This document shows positions 25,149 through 33,970 of a stretch of 64,000 nt of DNA, piece after piece. The stretch covers positions 1 to 64,000 of the forward strand of contig SAYS01000010.1 of assembly GCA_004015825.1 (NCBI GenBank), in the 5' to 3' direction. Within the stretch, counting starts at the first letter, position 1. Each line of letters begins with the position of its first letter. A program made the position numbers and the translations under genes. The notes under the pieces are model-generated. The model had not been told where the DNA came from. It searched no databases and saw only the letters and a program-made list of their open reading frames with translations. Source of the DNA: Halovenus amylolytica. Lineage in GTDB: Archaea; Halobacteriota; Halobacteria; Halobacteriales; Haloarculaceae.

Positions 25149-25326
25149 CCCGCCACAAACTGACGGAATCGACGCTATTCAGAAGTCGATCATCCTGTTT
25201 CTCTGCTAATCCACCTTCGACAGGTGAGCGGACCTTTCCCCGCATTTCCCCGGTTCTCTTTCGTCAGGCTGGAAGCGATCCCTCGACAACCCCGGGGTTG
25301 ATATATGCACTAAATAATGGTTACAT

Positions 25327-26940
25327 ATGCACAAACCACTGCTGGTCACAGACTTCCTGGATCGTGCCAGGGACTACTACGGTGACGACGAAGCCGTTGT
25401 CGCAACGACGGGGGAGCGGTTCACGTACGACCAACTGGGGGATCGCGCCGATGGCTTTTCGGCGTTTCTTGCCGACCGCGGGATCGAGAAAGGTGACCGC
25501 GTCGCCGTCCTCGATCCGAACACCCACTACCACCTCGAAGCAGCGTACGGGTCGATGCAACTCGGGGCGATCCACACGCCGCTGAACTACCGGCTCACGC
25601 CGGATGATTTCTCGTACATCCTCGAAGATGCGGGTGTCGACGCGATCTACGCCGACTACGAGTACGCGGCGAAAATCGAGCAGGTTCGCGACGAGGTTCC
25701 GACGGAGACGTTCGTCACGAACGATTCCGACGCTGTCGAGGGCGAGTGGGAGGACTTCGATACAGTGCTCGAATCTTCGACGCCCGACTTCGACCGGCCG
25801 GAGATGAACGAAGACGACGTCACTACGATCAACTACACGTCGGGGACGACCGGCGAGCCAAAGGGCGTCTGCCGGACACACCGGACCGAGACGCTGCACG
25901 CGTATCTGGTCTCGCTCCACCAGAACCTCGCGGACGACGACATCTACCTCTGGACGCTGCCGATGTTCCACGTGAACGGCTGGGGACACATCTATGCCGT
26001 CACCGGGATGGGTGCAAAACAGATCTGTACCCGCGGTGTCGACGCCGGGGACATCTTCGACGCCGTCCAGTCGGAGGACGTCTCGTATCTGTGCGGTGCG
26101 CCGACTGTGTTGAACATGCTGGTGGACTACTACAGGGAGCACGATCCCGAGACGACGGGCGAGAACGACGTGCGGATCGCGACGGCTGGCAGTGCGCCGC
26201 CGGAAGCGACGATCCGGACTGTCGAGGACGACTTCGGCTGGTATCTGAAACACGTCTACGGCGCGACCGAGACCGGGCCGCTGATCACGACCTCCGACGC
26301 ACGGCGACAGTTCGACGACGACAGCCCCGACCGGTTCGCCGTCAAGAAACGACAGGGACTGGGCTATCTCGGGACCGAGATCCGCGTCGTCGACGATGAC
26401 GGCAACGACGTTCCCCGTGACGACGAGACGGTCGGCGAGGTCGTCGTCAGAGGCAACCAGGTGATGGACCGGTACTGGAACAAACCCGAGGAGACCGAGG
26501 AGGCGTTCCACGACAGGGTGGACGGCTACTACCACACGGGCGACCTGGCGACGGTCGACGACAACGGGATGATCGCGATCCAGGACAGAAAGAAAGATAT
26601 CATCATCTCGGGTGGTGAGAATATCTCGAGTATCGAACTCGAAGATACGCTGTTCGATCACGAGGCTGTCGGCGACGTCGCAGTGATCCCGGCACCGAGC
26701 GATCGCTGGGGTGAGACACCGAAAGCGTTCGTCGTCCCGTCCAATGGCGATCCGGACGATCCGCCGGTCTCCGGCGATGAGTTGACCGCGTTCACGCGTG
26801 AGAACCTCGCGGATTACAAGATCGTCAGAAAGATCGAGTACGTCGAAACACTCCCCACGACCGCGACCGGCAAGGTCCAGAAGTACGAACTCCGGGAGCA
26901 GGAGTGGAAAGACGAGGATCGGATGGTCGGCCAGGGGTGA
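25327..26940 (+). CDS. Long-chain acyl-CoA ligase-like AMP-forming enzyme
   Basis: This 537-residue ANL-superfamily enzyme activates a carboxylic acid with ATP and transfers it to CoA. Its motifs are TSGTTGEPKGVCRTHR (P-loop, near residue 175), YLKHVYGATETGPL (A5), GYYHTGDLATVDDNGMI (A7), DRKKDIIISGGENISS (A8) and the C-terminal Lys motif TATGKVQKYEL. The acid substrate cannot be assigned; the length suits medium- or long-chain fatty acids. A TATA-like box around 25300 suggests a leaderless mRNA. A second AMP-forming ligase is encoded at 44676-46313 and an acyl-CoA dehydrogenase at 48940. Confidence 0.92.
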   Translation: MHKPLLVTDFLDRARDYYGDDEAVVATTGERFTYDQLGDRADGFSAFLADRGIEKGDRVAVLDPNTHYHLEAAYGSMQLGAIHTPLNYRLTPDDFSYILEDAGVDAIYADYEYAAKIEQVRDEVPTETFVTNDSDAVEGEWEDFDTVLESSTPDFDRPEMNEDDVTTINYTSGTTGEPKGVCRTHRTETLHAYLVSLHQNLADDDIYLWTLPMFHVNGWGHIYAVTGMGAKQICTRGVDAGDIFDAVQSEDVSYLCGAPTVLNMLVDYYREHDPETTGENDVRIATAGSAPPEATIRTVEDDFGWYLKHVYGATETGPLITTSDARRQFDDDSPDRFAVKKRQGLGYLGTEIRVVDDDGNDVPRDDETVGEVVVRGNQVMDRYWNKPEETEEAFHDRVDGYYHTGDLATVDDNGMIAIQDRKKDIIISGGENISSIELEDTLFDHEAVGDVAVIPAPSDRWGETPKAFVVPSNGDPDDPPVSGDELTAFTRENLADYKIVRKIEYVETLPTTATGKVQKYELREQEWKDEDRMVGQG

Positions 26941-27162
26941 GACGTCCGTCTGAACTCACCGCTAGCAGTTGAAGGGGCTGCTGTGTCCGCTCGACGCGAC
27001 TCTCTCGCCGGGATCGAGTCAATGTCGTTCGAACCTTTCGACGCATTCTACAATATCTATTATATCCTGATGGGCCACGGATAGGATGGGGGATGCAGAC
27101 ACCCGTATCCCCCTCCCGCACTGCGATCAGACCCCCTGCCCCTTTCACCCACATCGCTACTC

Positions 27163-27816
27163 ATGACAGACACACTCTCACGACGTCGCATGATCGGTCT
27201 CACAGTTGGAGCAGCCACAGTCGCACTCGCGGGCTGTTCTGGCGGCGGCGACGAATCGGACGACGAGAACACCGGATCGGGATCACCGGAGAACGAATCC
27301 GGTACCGGTCCCGGAGAGGAACCGAGCGGCAACGACTCCGAAGAAGACACTGAAACTGTAGCCGAGGAGGATGGTGATGGAAACGACACCGAGGACGATG
27401 CTGCAGCCGAATCCGAAGCGAACGTCGTGGCAGTTGGCCCCGAAGAGAGCCCGACGATGTTCGAGCCGGAAACACTGACCGTCGAATCTGGCACGACAGT
27501 GACCTTCGAGTGGGCAACGGACAACCACAATATCGTCGTCGAATCACAGCCCGAGGACGGTGATTGGGACGGACAGGCGGAAATCGAGAACACCGGCTAC
27601 ACCCACGAACACACGTTCGAAGCCGACGGCGAGTACGAATACATCTGTGAACCACACGCACCCGATATGCGCGGTGTCGTCGTCGTCGAGGGCGGCATGG
27701 ACGGTAGTGCCGACGACTCCGGAAACGGTACTGACGACCCGGAAAATCCGACTGAAGATCCGACGAACAGCACCGAGGACCCCGAAAACGGGTCCGACAC
27801 TGACAGCACCCAGTAA
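27163..27816 (+). CDS. Halocyanin-like blue copper protein, Tat-exported lipoprotein
   Basis: This is a 217-residue protein. The N-terminus has a twin-arginine motif (SRRRMIGLTVG) and a lipobox (LAGC at residues about 23-26), so it is exported folded and anchored by a lipid outside the cell. A long Asp/Glu/Ser/Thr-rich linker (residues 27-85) precedes one plastocyanin-type domain with the type 1 copper ligands His (TDNHNIVV), Cys (YICEPHAPDM), the following His and the Met. It would shuttle electrons at the outer membrane face. A second acidic tail of about 30 residues follows the domain. No redox partner gene is adjacent. Confidence 0.9.
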   Translation: MTDTLSRRRMIGLTVGAATVALAGCSGGGDESDDENTGSGSPENESGTGPGEEPSGNDSEEDTETVAEEDGDGNDTEDDAAAESEANVVAVGPEESPTMFEPETLTVESGTTVTFEWATDNHNIVVESQPEDGDWDGQAEIENTGYTHEHTFEADGEYEYICEPHAPDMRGVVVVEGGMDGSADDSGNGTDDPENPTEDPTNSTEDPENGSDTDSTQ

Positions 27817-27892
27817 CACGCTGACGTTACCGGCCCTCCAGCGCTGCGATCACTCCTTTTATTCCGGTTCGGTATCCCGACGACGCTCGGAT

Positions 27893-28831
27893 TCAGTCAC
27901 TCACACTCCGTGCAAGCGTCTCCGTCTCGGCAGTCCCGGCGCTCAGTGCACGACGAACGTCCGGTTCGAGCGTCGTCACGACGCGTTTCCCGTTGCGCTC
28001 CCGGTCGACGAGATCGGCTGTTTCGAGTCGCGACAGATGGTGTGACACTGTACTCGGCGAGCGGTCGATCTCCGCTGCGATCGTCGTCACCGTCGCCGGT
28101 TCGGTCGTCCGAACAGCCGACAGCACGCTTTTGAGCGCGGTATCGTCGACCGCCACCGTTAGCGCTCGCTCTTTTGACTCGTAGCCTGCCGGGAAGAGAC
28201 GGACGTTCCCCCAGAGATCCACCTTGTCGACGAGCGATTCCTCTTCGAGAATACGGGTGTGATAGCGCACCGTGGACTCGGAGACGTCGGTGTCGCTGGT
28301 GAGTTCTGCCAGCGTCAGGCCGGCATCTGACTGTATCCGGTCGTGCAACGCAGCACGGAGTTCGTGTTCCAGTGGATCCGAACTATCGTACCGGCTGTAT
28401 CCAAGCAGGGTCAACAAAACCGGTGGTGAGATGTCCTCCGCGTGCGAAGAGATCGTATTGATCGTCGTCTCGGTGGGACCGATCTCGTATGGGAGTGAGT
28501 CGCCAGCTCGATACGTCGTCCCCTGTTCGCTTCCGTGATCGTTCAGACTGTAATCGAGTTTGTGATCACTGAAACGATACTCGCCTTCCGCGGACAGTTC
28601 GTCGGACGCGGTATCCGGTTCCAGGGAGTCGAGTGGTGTCTCGTCTCCTGGTTCTGTGGAGGCCGTCAGATCCTGTGTGCTCGCCGCTGTCGTCGGCGAT
28701 GCAACGACTGCTCCCGCTGCCAGCTGTGTCGAAACTAGCACGACGAGGAACACGGCCAGGAGTCCGAGCAGATGGGAGGAGAGTAGTTGCGAACGATCCA
28801 GCTGACGATCTGTGTCTCGGGAGGAGGGCAC
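27893..28831 (-). CDS. Membrane-anchored protein with two winged-helix domains
   Basis: This is a 312-residue protein. Residues 17-42 are a single hydrophobic helix (LLSSHLLGLLAVFLVVLVSTQLAAGAVVAS), followed by a 120-residue variable region and then two helix-turn-helix units: LAELTSDTDVSESTVRYHTRILEEESLVDKV, and VTTIAAEIDRSPSTVSHHLSRLETADLVDRE. The pair resembles haloarchaeal ArsR/MarR-type repeats. A membrane-bound regulator is inferred. If the hydrophobic helix were a cleaved signal peptide the winged helices would sit outside the cell, which is unlikely. The gene is convergent with the halocyanin-like gene, 76 bases apart, and a link between them is possible but unproven. Confidence 0.8.
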   Translation of the reverse strand: MPSSRDTDRQLDRSQLLSSHLLGLLAVFLVVLVSTQLAAGAVVASPTTAASTQDLTASTEPGDETPLDSLEPDTASDELSAEGEYRFSDHKLDYSLNDHGSEQGTTYRAGDSLPYEIGPTETTINTISSHAEDISPPVLLTLLGYSRYDSSDPLEHELRAALHDRIQSDAGLTLAELTSDTDVSESTVRYHTRILEEESLVDKVDLWGNVRLFPAGYESKERALTVAVDDTALKSVLSAVRTTEPATVTTIAAEIDRSPSTVSHHLSRLETADLVDRERNGKRVVTTLEPDVRRALSAGTAETETLARSVSD

Positions 28832-28995
28832 AGTTCAGTTACGGAGCCAACCCGAGTAAAAGTCGGTCACTTTGTTAACGATATCTGCAGGAAAGCTACC
28901 TAATGTGACAAAACCTGCAACTATCTTCGGGTAGTTCTATCCAACTTCTATGCTTCTTCGTTCGGGACTGTGCTCCCGGCAGGGGACGGGGCTGG

Positions 28996-30246
28996 CTACG
29001 GCTGGTCGAGAAACAGGGTGAGGTGACTGATCAGCGTCCGATCCTCCAGACCACCCGCCAGCGCGCCGGAGAGCACACCGATCGTACTGATGAACGCGCC
29101 CGTCCGGACGAGGTCGACGAGGCCGACGACTGGCTCTTCTAGACTCGGCCAGTTGGACATCAGATTCGGTGGAAAGACGACCAGTTCGATGACGAGCATG
29201 ATACCCCAGACGAGCGAGAACAGCCCGACCATCACGAGTACGAGGACGAGTACCACCGTGACGTTGACCAGTGCCGTATGCTCGGTGACGATTTCGTGGT
29301 GCTTTCGTGGGAACGTCAGTTTCTGTGCGAACAGGAGATAGAGGGCAGCAGTGAGGATACTCGTGACCGCGAACAGCCCGGCAGTTACGTTGCTCAGATG
29401 GAAGCCGACATCCCACGTCTCGGCGCTGAAGACGATGACGAGTGTCGGCGCGACTGCTGCCGTCGAGAGTTTCGGCAAGGAAAGCGGTAGCAGCGGTGCT
29501 CGACTGTTGATCACTGCCTGGGTGACTGCGCCGGAGTTTCGAACCGCACTGCTGGCGTGAAACCCCAGCCGCGCAACTGGCCCCCGCGGGGTCGTCTCGG
29601 TTGCGGGAACCTCTCTCGCCATCCGACGGAGGGTTCGCTTCACGTCCGCGTCCATCGGCGGGATCTCCCGTCGTTCCGGCTCGAACTGAAACGGTTCCAT
29701 GACGCCTCCGTCGGCGTCGCGGTGGTGCGCGCCAAGTACGTGTCCGACGAGGTGAATCAACAGGGTCGCCCCGTTCCAGCGGACAGCCGCCTCATCGAGC
29801 GGGCGTTTCGATTTGCCGCGTGGTGCGCTCCGTAAATTCGCTGTCGAGACGACGAGGACGCGGGCAAGCGGCGATGCCAGCCCGGGAACGAACCGCTCCC
29901 TGCTCGAAACCAGCTGGACGTCTGTCACCACGACGATCATATCGTAGGGTCCCTCGACCATCTGGTGGGTGGCGCGGTCGAGAAACTCCGACGGCCGGCG
30001 ACGGTCGTGATCGGAGAGTCGTGCCGGCTCTTCCAGGTAGAACTGCCAGCTCACGTCCGTCGCCGACGCCAGTTCACCGACTGCATCCTCGGCCGCCTGT
30101 GTCGCGAACGACCGCAGCTGATCAGGATCGGAGTCGGGCGCGTGGGCGACAAACATCCCAACGTCCACCTGCAGATCGACAGCGCCGTCACAGCTGGCCG
30201 CGACCAGCTCGGGGTCTGCCTGGCCAGTTCGTCGAGGATTTTCCAT
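28996..30246 (-). CDS. Metzincin-like membrane protein with an altered zinc motif
   Basis: This is a 416-residue protein. The N-terminal half contains HLVGHVLGAHHRDADGGVM, which follows the metzincin pattern HxxxHxxGxxH and the trailing Met, but the catalytic Glu of HExxH is replaced by Leu. The C-terminal half (residues about 250-416) has five or so membrane helices, including a Leu/Val-rich run near VNVTVVLVLVLVMVGL. This may be an inactive zinc-binding relative, or a protease using another base. The family is not otherwise recognised. The gene is divergent from the vWA-kinase cluster, so a shared function is possible but only by position. Confidence 0.6.
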   Translation of the reverse strand: MENPRRTGQADPELVAASCDGAVDLQVDVGMFVAHAPDSDPDQLRSFATQAAEDAVGELASATDVSWQFYLEEPARLSDHDRRRPSEFLDRATHQMVEGPYDMIVVVTDVQLVSSRERFVPGLASPLARVLVVSTANLRSAPRGKSKRPLDEAAVRWNGATLLIHLVGHVLGAHHRDADGGVMEPFQFEPERREIPPMDADVKRTLRRMAREVPATETTPRGPVARLGFHASSAVRNSGAVTQAVINSRAPLLPLSLPKLSTAAVAPTLVIVFSAETWDVGFHLSNVTAGLFAVTSILTAALYLLFAQKLTFPRKHHEIVTEHTALVNVTVVLVLVLVMVGLFSLVWGIMLVIELVVFPPNLMSNWPSLEEPVVGLVDLVRTGAFISTIGVLSGALAGGLEDRTLISHLTLFLDQP

Positions 30247-30411
30247 TATACTAACAGTTCACTGGGAGCACACTTCAGGCTGTGGCGGTGAACCGGGGGA
30301 GAGTGGCCGGGTTGGCCTCTTTAGGAGTATCCTATCTAGAGTTAGAAAAATACTACTCGATTCACACCTGCCGTGCTAAGATTGATACGATGGCACCCCG
30401 ATGCAACAGGT

Positions 30412-31620
30412 ATGGTCCCGGAGATTTCGACTGCGCTCAATCGTCCATATATTCCGTCGAGTGGAACGAAACTAACAGCTAATATCGACGTCAGCCCCGG
30501 TAAAAAACAGACTGCGGTCGAACGCCACATCGCGCTCTGTATCGATACGAGCGGTTCGATGTCGGGGGAGAAAATCGAGCGCGCCCGCGAGGGTGCCAGC
30601 TGGGTGTTCGGCCTCCTCGAAGCTGACGACTACATCAGTATCACGACCTTCGACTCCGACGCAGAGCGCGTGCTCGGTCCCTCCCGGTGGGGCGACCTCA
30701 CCAGAGACGAGGCGATAGCGTGTGTCGAGGAACTCACCGCCGGCGGCAAGACCGACATGTACGAGGGGATCGAGAACGCGAAAAACTCGCTGGAGTCGCT
30801 CAAGTTCTACGACGAGACCGCCGGGACGCCGGTTCGGCGGATTCTCGTGTTGTCCGACGGGAAGGACAAAGAACACGAACCGGCGGACTTTCGGGATATC
30901 GCAGTCGACGTCGACGAGTCTGGGATCCGGATCGAGGCGGCCGGGATCGGTGCGGAGTACAACGAAGAGACGATCAGAACGCTCGGGACGACGGCCCGTG
31001 GCGAGTGGACCCATCTCGAAGCGGCCGGCGATATCGAGGATTTCTTCGGCGATGTTGTCGAGCAAGCGAAAGACGTCGTCGCACCCGACGCGAGACTCGA
31101 AGTAACTCCTGCACCGGGTGTCGAACTCAGCGACGTCTATCGAGCGCTCCCGCAGGCACAGGAAGTCGAACTCGACTGGGAGGCCGAGACGGCGATCGTC
31201 AAACTGCCCGATCTGACCGAACGGGAGTCCCAGGAGGTCGTCATGCAGATCCACGCACCAGCAATCGAGGAGGGGCAGGAGCTGGGTGAGGTAGTCCTCG
31301 CGGAGGTGACCCTCACGGCTCGCGGCGAGGAGGCAAGCGACACCATCTCCGTCAGTTACACCGAGGACAACGAGAAACTCGCCGTGAACAACGAGGACGT
31401 CCAGCTGTCCCACCAGCAGACCGTCATCAAGACAGAACTGGGCAAAGGCAACGTCGAGGCAGCCGAAACGCAGGTCGAGAAGATGACACAGATCCACGGC
31501 AAGGAGACCGAAGTCGTCGCCGAGGCCAAACGCGAAACAGAGATCGTCAAGGAGGGTGGCCGTGCGGAGCAAAACCGTGCGACGAAGATCGTCACCGACG
31601 ACGACGGCGTCCAGAAATAA
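30412..31620 (+). CDS. vWA domain protein (first gene of the phosphosignalling cluster)
   Basis: This is a 402-residue protein. A von Willebrand factor A domain occupies residues about 25-215 with a full metal-ion-dependent adhesion site: CIDTSGSMSG (DxSxS), GGKTDMYEG (Thr) and LVLSDGKDKE (Asp). A beta-rich region follows, then a helical C-terminus with long charged stretches (residues about 340-400). The ATG at 30412 is taken as the start because the domain begins soon after. A GTG at 30373 lies about 25 bases beyond a TATA-like ATACTAC and could be a leaderless start 13 residues earlier. It heads a five-gene same-strand cluster, with the kinase 15 bases downstream. Confidence 0.88.
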   Translation: MVPEISTALNRPYIPSSGTKLTANIDVSPGKKQTAVERHIALCIDTSGSMSGEKIERAREGASWVFGLLEADDYISITTFDSDAERVLGPSRWGDLTRDEAIACVEELTAGGKTDMYEGIENAKNSLESLKFYDETAGTPVRRILVLSDGKDKEHEPADFRDIAVDVDESGIRIEAAGIGAEYNEETIRTLGTTARGEWTHLEAAGDIEDFFGDVVEQAKDVVAPDARLEVTPAPGVELSDVYRALPQAQEVELDWEAETAIVKLPDLTERESQEVVMQIHAPAIEEGQELGEVVLAEVTLTARGEEASDTISVSYTEDNEKLAVNNEDVQLSHQQTVIKTELGKGNVEAAETQVEKMTQIHGKETEVVAEAKRETEIVKEGGRAEQNRATKIVTDDDGVQK

Positions 31621-31635
31621 CCCCCGACACAACTG

Positions 31636-32859
31636 ATGTCAGTACCAGAAATCGGCTCGCTCGTGGCCGGCCGCTACCAGATCGACGGGGAGGCCGGCCA
31701 GGGCGGATTCGCGACGGTCTATCGTGCCATCGATACCCATACGGGTGAGACCGTCGCGATCAAATACCCCAACTACGAGGGATCGAGCAACGATCCGGAC
31801 GTCATCGAGGAGTACTTTCTGAAAGAAGCCGAGACACTCGAACGGATCGAGGCCGCCGGCGGCAACGAGAACCTGATGAGTCTGGTCGAACGGGGTGAGG
31901 ACGACGGGACGCCGATGCTCGTCGTGGAGTACGTCGACGGTTACGAACTCGACGAGGCGATCGAACAGACCGGGCCACTTCCCGACGACCACGTCCGCGA
32001 GATTGGGATCGACCTCGCCGCTGCGATGAGTTTTCTCCACGAAAACGAGATCGTCTATCGCGACCTGAAGCCGGACAACGTGATGGTTGTCGAGCGCGGT
32101 GGGCGCGCAGTGCCGAAGCTGATCGATTTCAACACTGCGACGGGGTTCGATGCGAACGGGGAGGCCGCCGATTCCGGCACGACGATCCTCGGCCCGTACA
32201 AACCCACGGAGGTCGCCGAGGCGGGGAGTTCTGATTCCCGGCAGGGGCCGTGGTCGGACGTCTACTCGATCGGCAAGATTCTCCTCTTCTTGCTCAAGGG
32301 GACCGTCCCGAAAAAGGACGGTGTGAATCCCCGAGATTTCGGCGCGGACTGCGAGCCGTATCTGGCCTCGATCGTCGAGACAGCGACTCAGACTGCCTAC
32401 GAGGATCGGTATCCCAACGCGACGGTGATGCAACAGGTGCTCACAGCGAAGGATCCGACGCCGCCACAGAAAGCGACGCTGACCTACGTCCAGGAGGACG
32501 AGACGTACACGATCTATCCCGGTGATACCCTCGGTCGGCGCTACGCCGAGGGGCCGACACCTTCGATCGCGATCGAAGACGACGGGGAGTATATTTCGAC
32601 CGTGCAGGTCCAGTTCGAGTTCGAGGACGATCACTGGCGACTCCGGGATCGGAGCCTCAACGGCACCTACGTCCAGACCGGTGATGGCTGGCAGCGTGTC
32701 CTCTGTGAGACGGGCCGGGAGCGACTCGAAGCGCAGGGCGAGGATCCGACCGACCGGTACGGGCAGATTCCGCCGACGACCTACGAGCTGACGGACGGCG
32801 ATCTGATCGCGCTCGTCCATCCGAGCTACAGCGTCACCTTCGAATTTCAGACAGGCTGA
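31636..32859 (+). CDS. Serine/threonine protein kinase with C-terminal FHA domain
   Basis: This 407-residue protein contains a Gly-loop (GEAGQGGFATVYRA, residues 14-27), VAIKYPNY (Lys near 39), a catalytic loop VYRDLKPDNVMVV (Asp near 138; Tyr replaces the His of HRD), KLIDFNTATGF (Mg Asp retained, Asn replaces Gly of DFG), and GPYKPTEVAE in place of APE. Residues about 280-407 are an FHA-like phosphothreonine-binding domain (GRRYAEG...LRDRSLNGTYV). It would phosphorylate a partner and bind phosphoproteins. It has no membrane helix. It sits between the vWA and PP2C genes, which suggests a matched writer-eraser pair. Confidence 0.92.
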   Translation: MSVPEIGSLVAGRYQIDGEAGQGGFATVYRAIDTHTGETVAIKYPNYEGSSNDPDVIEEYFLKEAETLERIEAAGGNENLMSLVERGEDDGTPMLVVEYVDGYELDEAIEQTGPLPDDHVREIGIDLAAAMSFLHENEIVYRDLKPDNVMVVERGGRAVPKLIDFNTATGFDANGEAADSGTTILGPYKPTEVAEAGSSDSRQGPWSDVYSIGKILLFLLKGTVPKKDGVNPRDFGADCEPYLASIVETATQTAYEDRYPNATVMQQVLTAKDPTPPQKATLTYVQEDETYTIYPGDTLGRRYAEGPTPSIAIEDDGEYISTVQVQFEFEDDHWRLRDRSLNGTYVQTGDGWQRVLCETGRERLEAQGEDPTDRYGQIPPTTYELTDGDLIALVHPSYSVTFEFQTG

Positions 32860-32861
32860 CA

Positions 32862-33923
32862 ATGAACTACGCAACCAACTACGATGTCGGTGACCGGAAA
32901 CGAGCAGGTGGGATCAACGAGGACAGCGTTGCGATCAGCGTCTTCGAACAGGGCCACCGTGGTGGCCTGCAAGATCGCGGGGAGACAGAGGACGGGGCGC
33001 CGACGAATCGGAGTGTCGCAGTGTTCGCGCTCGCCGACGGTGCTGGCGGCCACGAGGGTGGCGACGTGGCATCCTACATCGCGACGACGGAAATCTGCGA
33101 ACAGCTCGTCCCAGTGGCGATCGGTGCTGCACGGAGCGATCCGTCGCCGTTCGGTCTCGATTTCGACACTGGTGAACGGAGGGCCCCGGCAACCAATCTG
33201 GAGGCTGCGGTTGCGCAGGCCATCGTGAGCGCCCACCGTGAGATTCTCTCCTACGCAGCCGATTCGGGGATCGGCGCGTACACGACGGTCGTCGCGGGGA
33301 TCTGTGCTGGTGGACAACTCCACTACGGCTGGGTCGGTGACAGCCGTGCCTACGTCGTCAACGAGGCCCGCGAAGAGATCACTCGGCTCACGAAAGACCA
33401 CGCTGTCGTCGAGGAGCTTCGGGATGCAGGCAAAATCGACGACGTCGAGGCACACGTCCACCCGAACGGCAACGAGATTACGCGCGCGCTCGGCGGCCAG
33501 GGACACGAAGACCCCGAGAACGCAACAGTGAACGTCGAGACAGAGACGGTTGCACTGTTCGCGGAGGATATCGTCTTCGTGACCAGTGATGGGGTCATCG
33601 ACGCCCAGACTGACGCGCCGACACTCCACGATAGCTATCTCGAAAGCGATCGGAGTGAGGCGGTCGCCGAGACGATCCGCGAGCGTGTCGTCACGGACGA
33701 CAAACTCAGGGAGTGGATCCTGTCTGCGGGTTCCCTGGGAGACGTGACTGAAACGCTCATCGAGCGCGCCAACGAACGCGGTGGTAAGGACAACTTATCG
33801 ACGATCCTGTTCAACGACCCCTCCTTGCCCGAAACGCCCGCAGACGGTGGGCTCCCGGTCCGTGCACGGGAACTCACTGATCCTATCGTCGACCGCGAAA
33901 CCGTGATCTTTTCAGACGAGTGA
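32862..33923 (+). CDS. PP2C-family protein phosphatase
   Basis: This 353-residue protein contains GGINEDSVAI (metal Asp), VFALADGAGGHEGGDVA (metal Asp-Gly), YGWVGDSRAYVV, VFVTSDGVIDAQ and GGKDNLSTILF (final metal Asp), which is the full PP2C set. A long linker (residues about 60-110) lies between the first motifs. It starts 2 bases after the kinase stop, indicating a tight operon. It would remove phosphates placed by the kinase on vWA, zinc-ribbon/FHA or other partners. Confidence 0.92.
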   Translation: MNYATNYDVGDRKRAGGINEDSVAISVFEQGHRGGLQDRGETEDGAPTNRSVAVFALADGAGGHEGGDVASYIATTEICEQLVPVAIGAARSDPSPFGLDFDTGERRAPATNLEAAVAQAIVSAHREILSYAADSGIGAYTTVVAGICAGGQLHYGWVGDSRAYVVNEAREEITRLTKDHAVVEELRDAGKIDDVEAHVHPNGNEITRALGGQGHEDPENATVNVETETVALFAEDIVFVTSDGVIDAQTDAPTLHDSYLESDRSEAVAETIRERVVTDDKLREWILSAGSLGDVTETLIERANERGGKDNLSTILFNDPSLPETPADGGLPVRARELTDPIVDRETVIFSDE

Positions 33924-33970
33924 ATAGTTCGGTGCAAAAGGTTATTTTCCCCCATTACAACTGTGCTAAT

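Noticed and set aside
25321..26661. 446-codon minus-strand ORF opposite the acyl-CoA ligase
   Set aside because: The plus strand has all ligase motifs; the antisense ORF has none and arises from codon bias.
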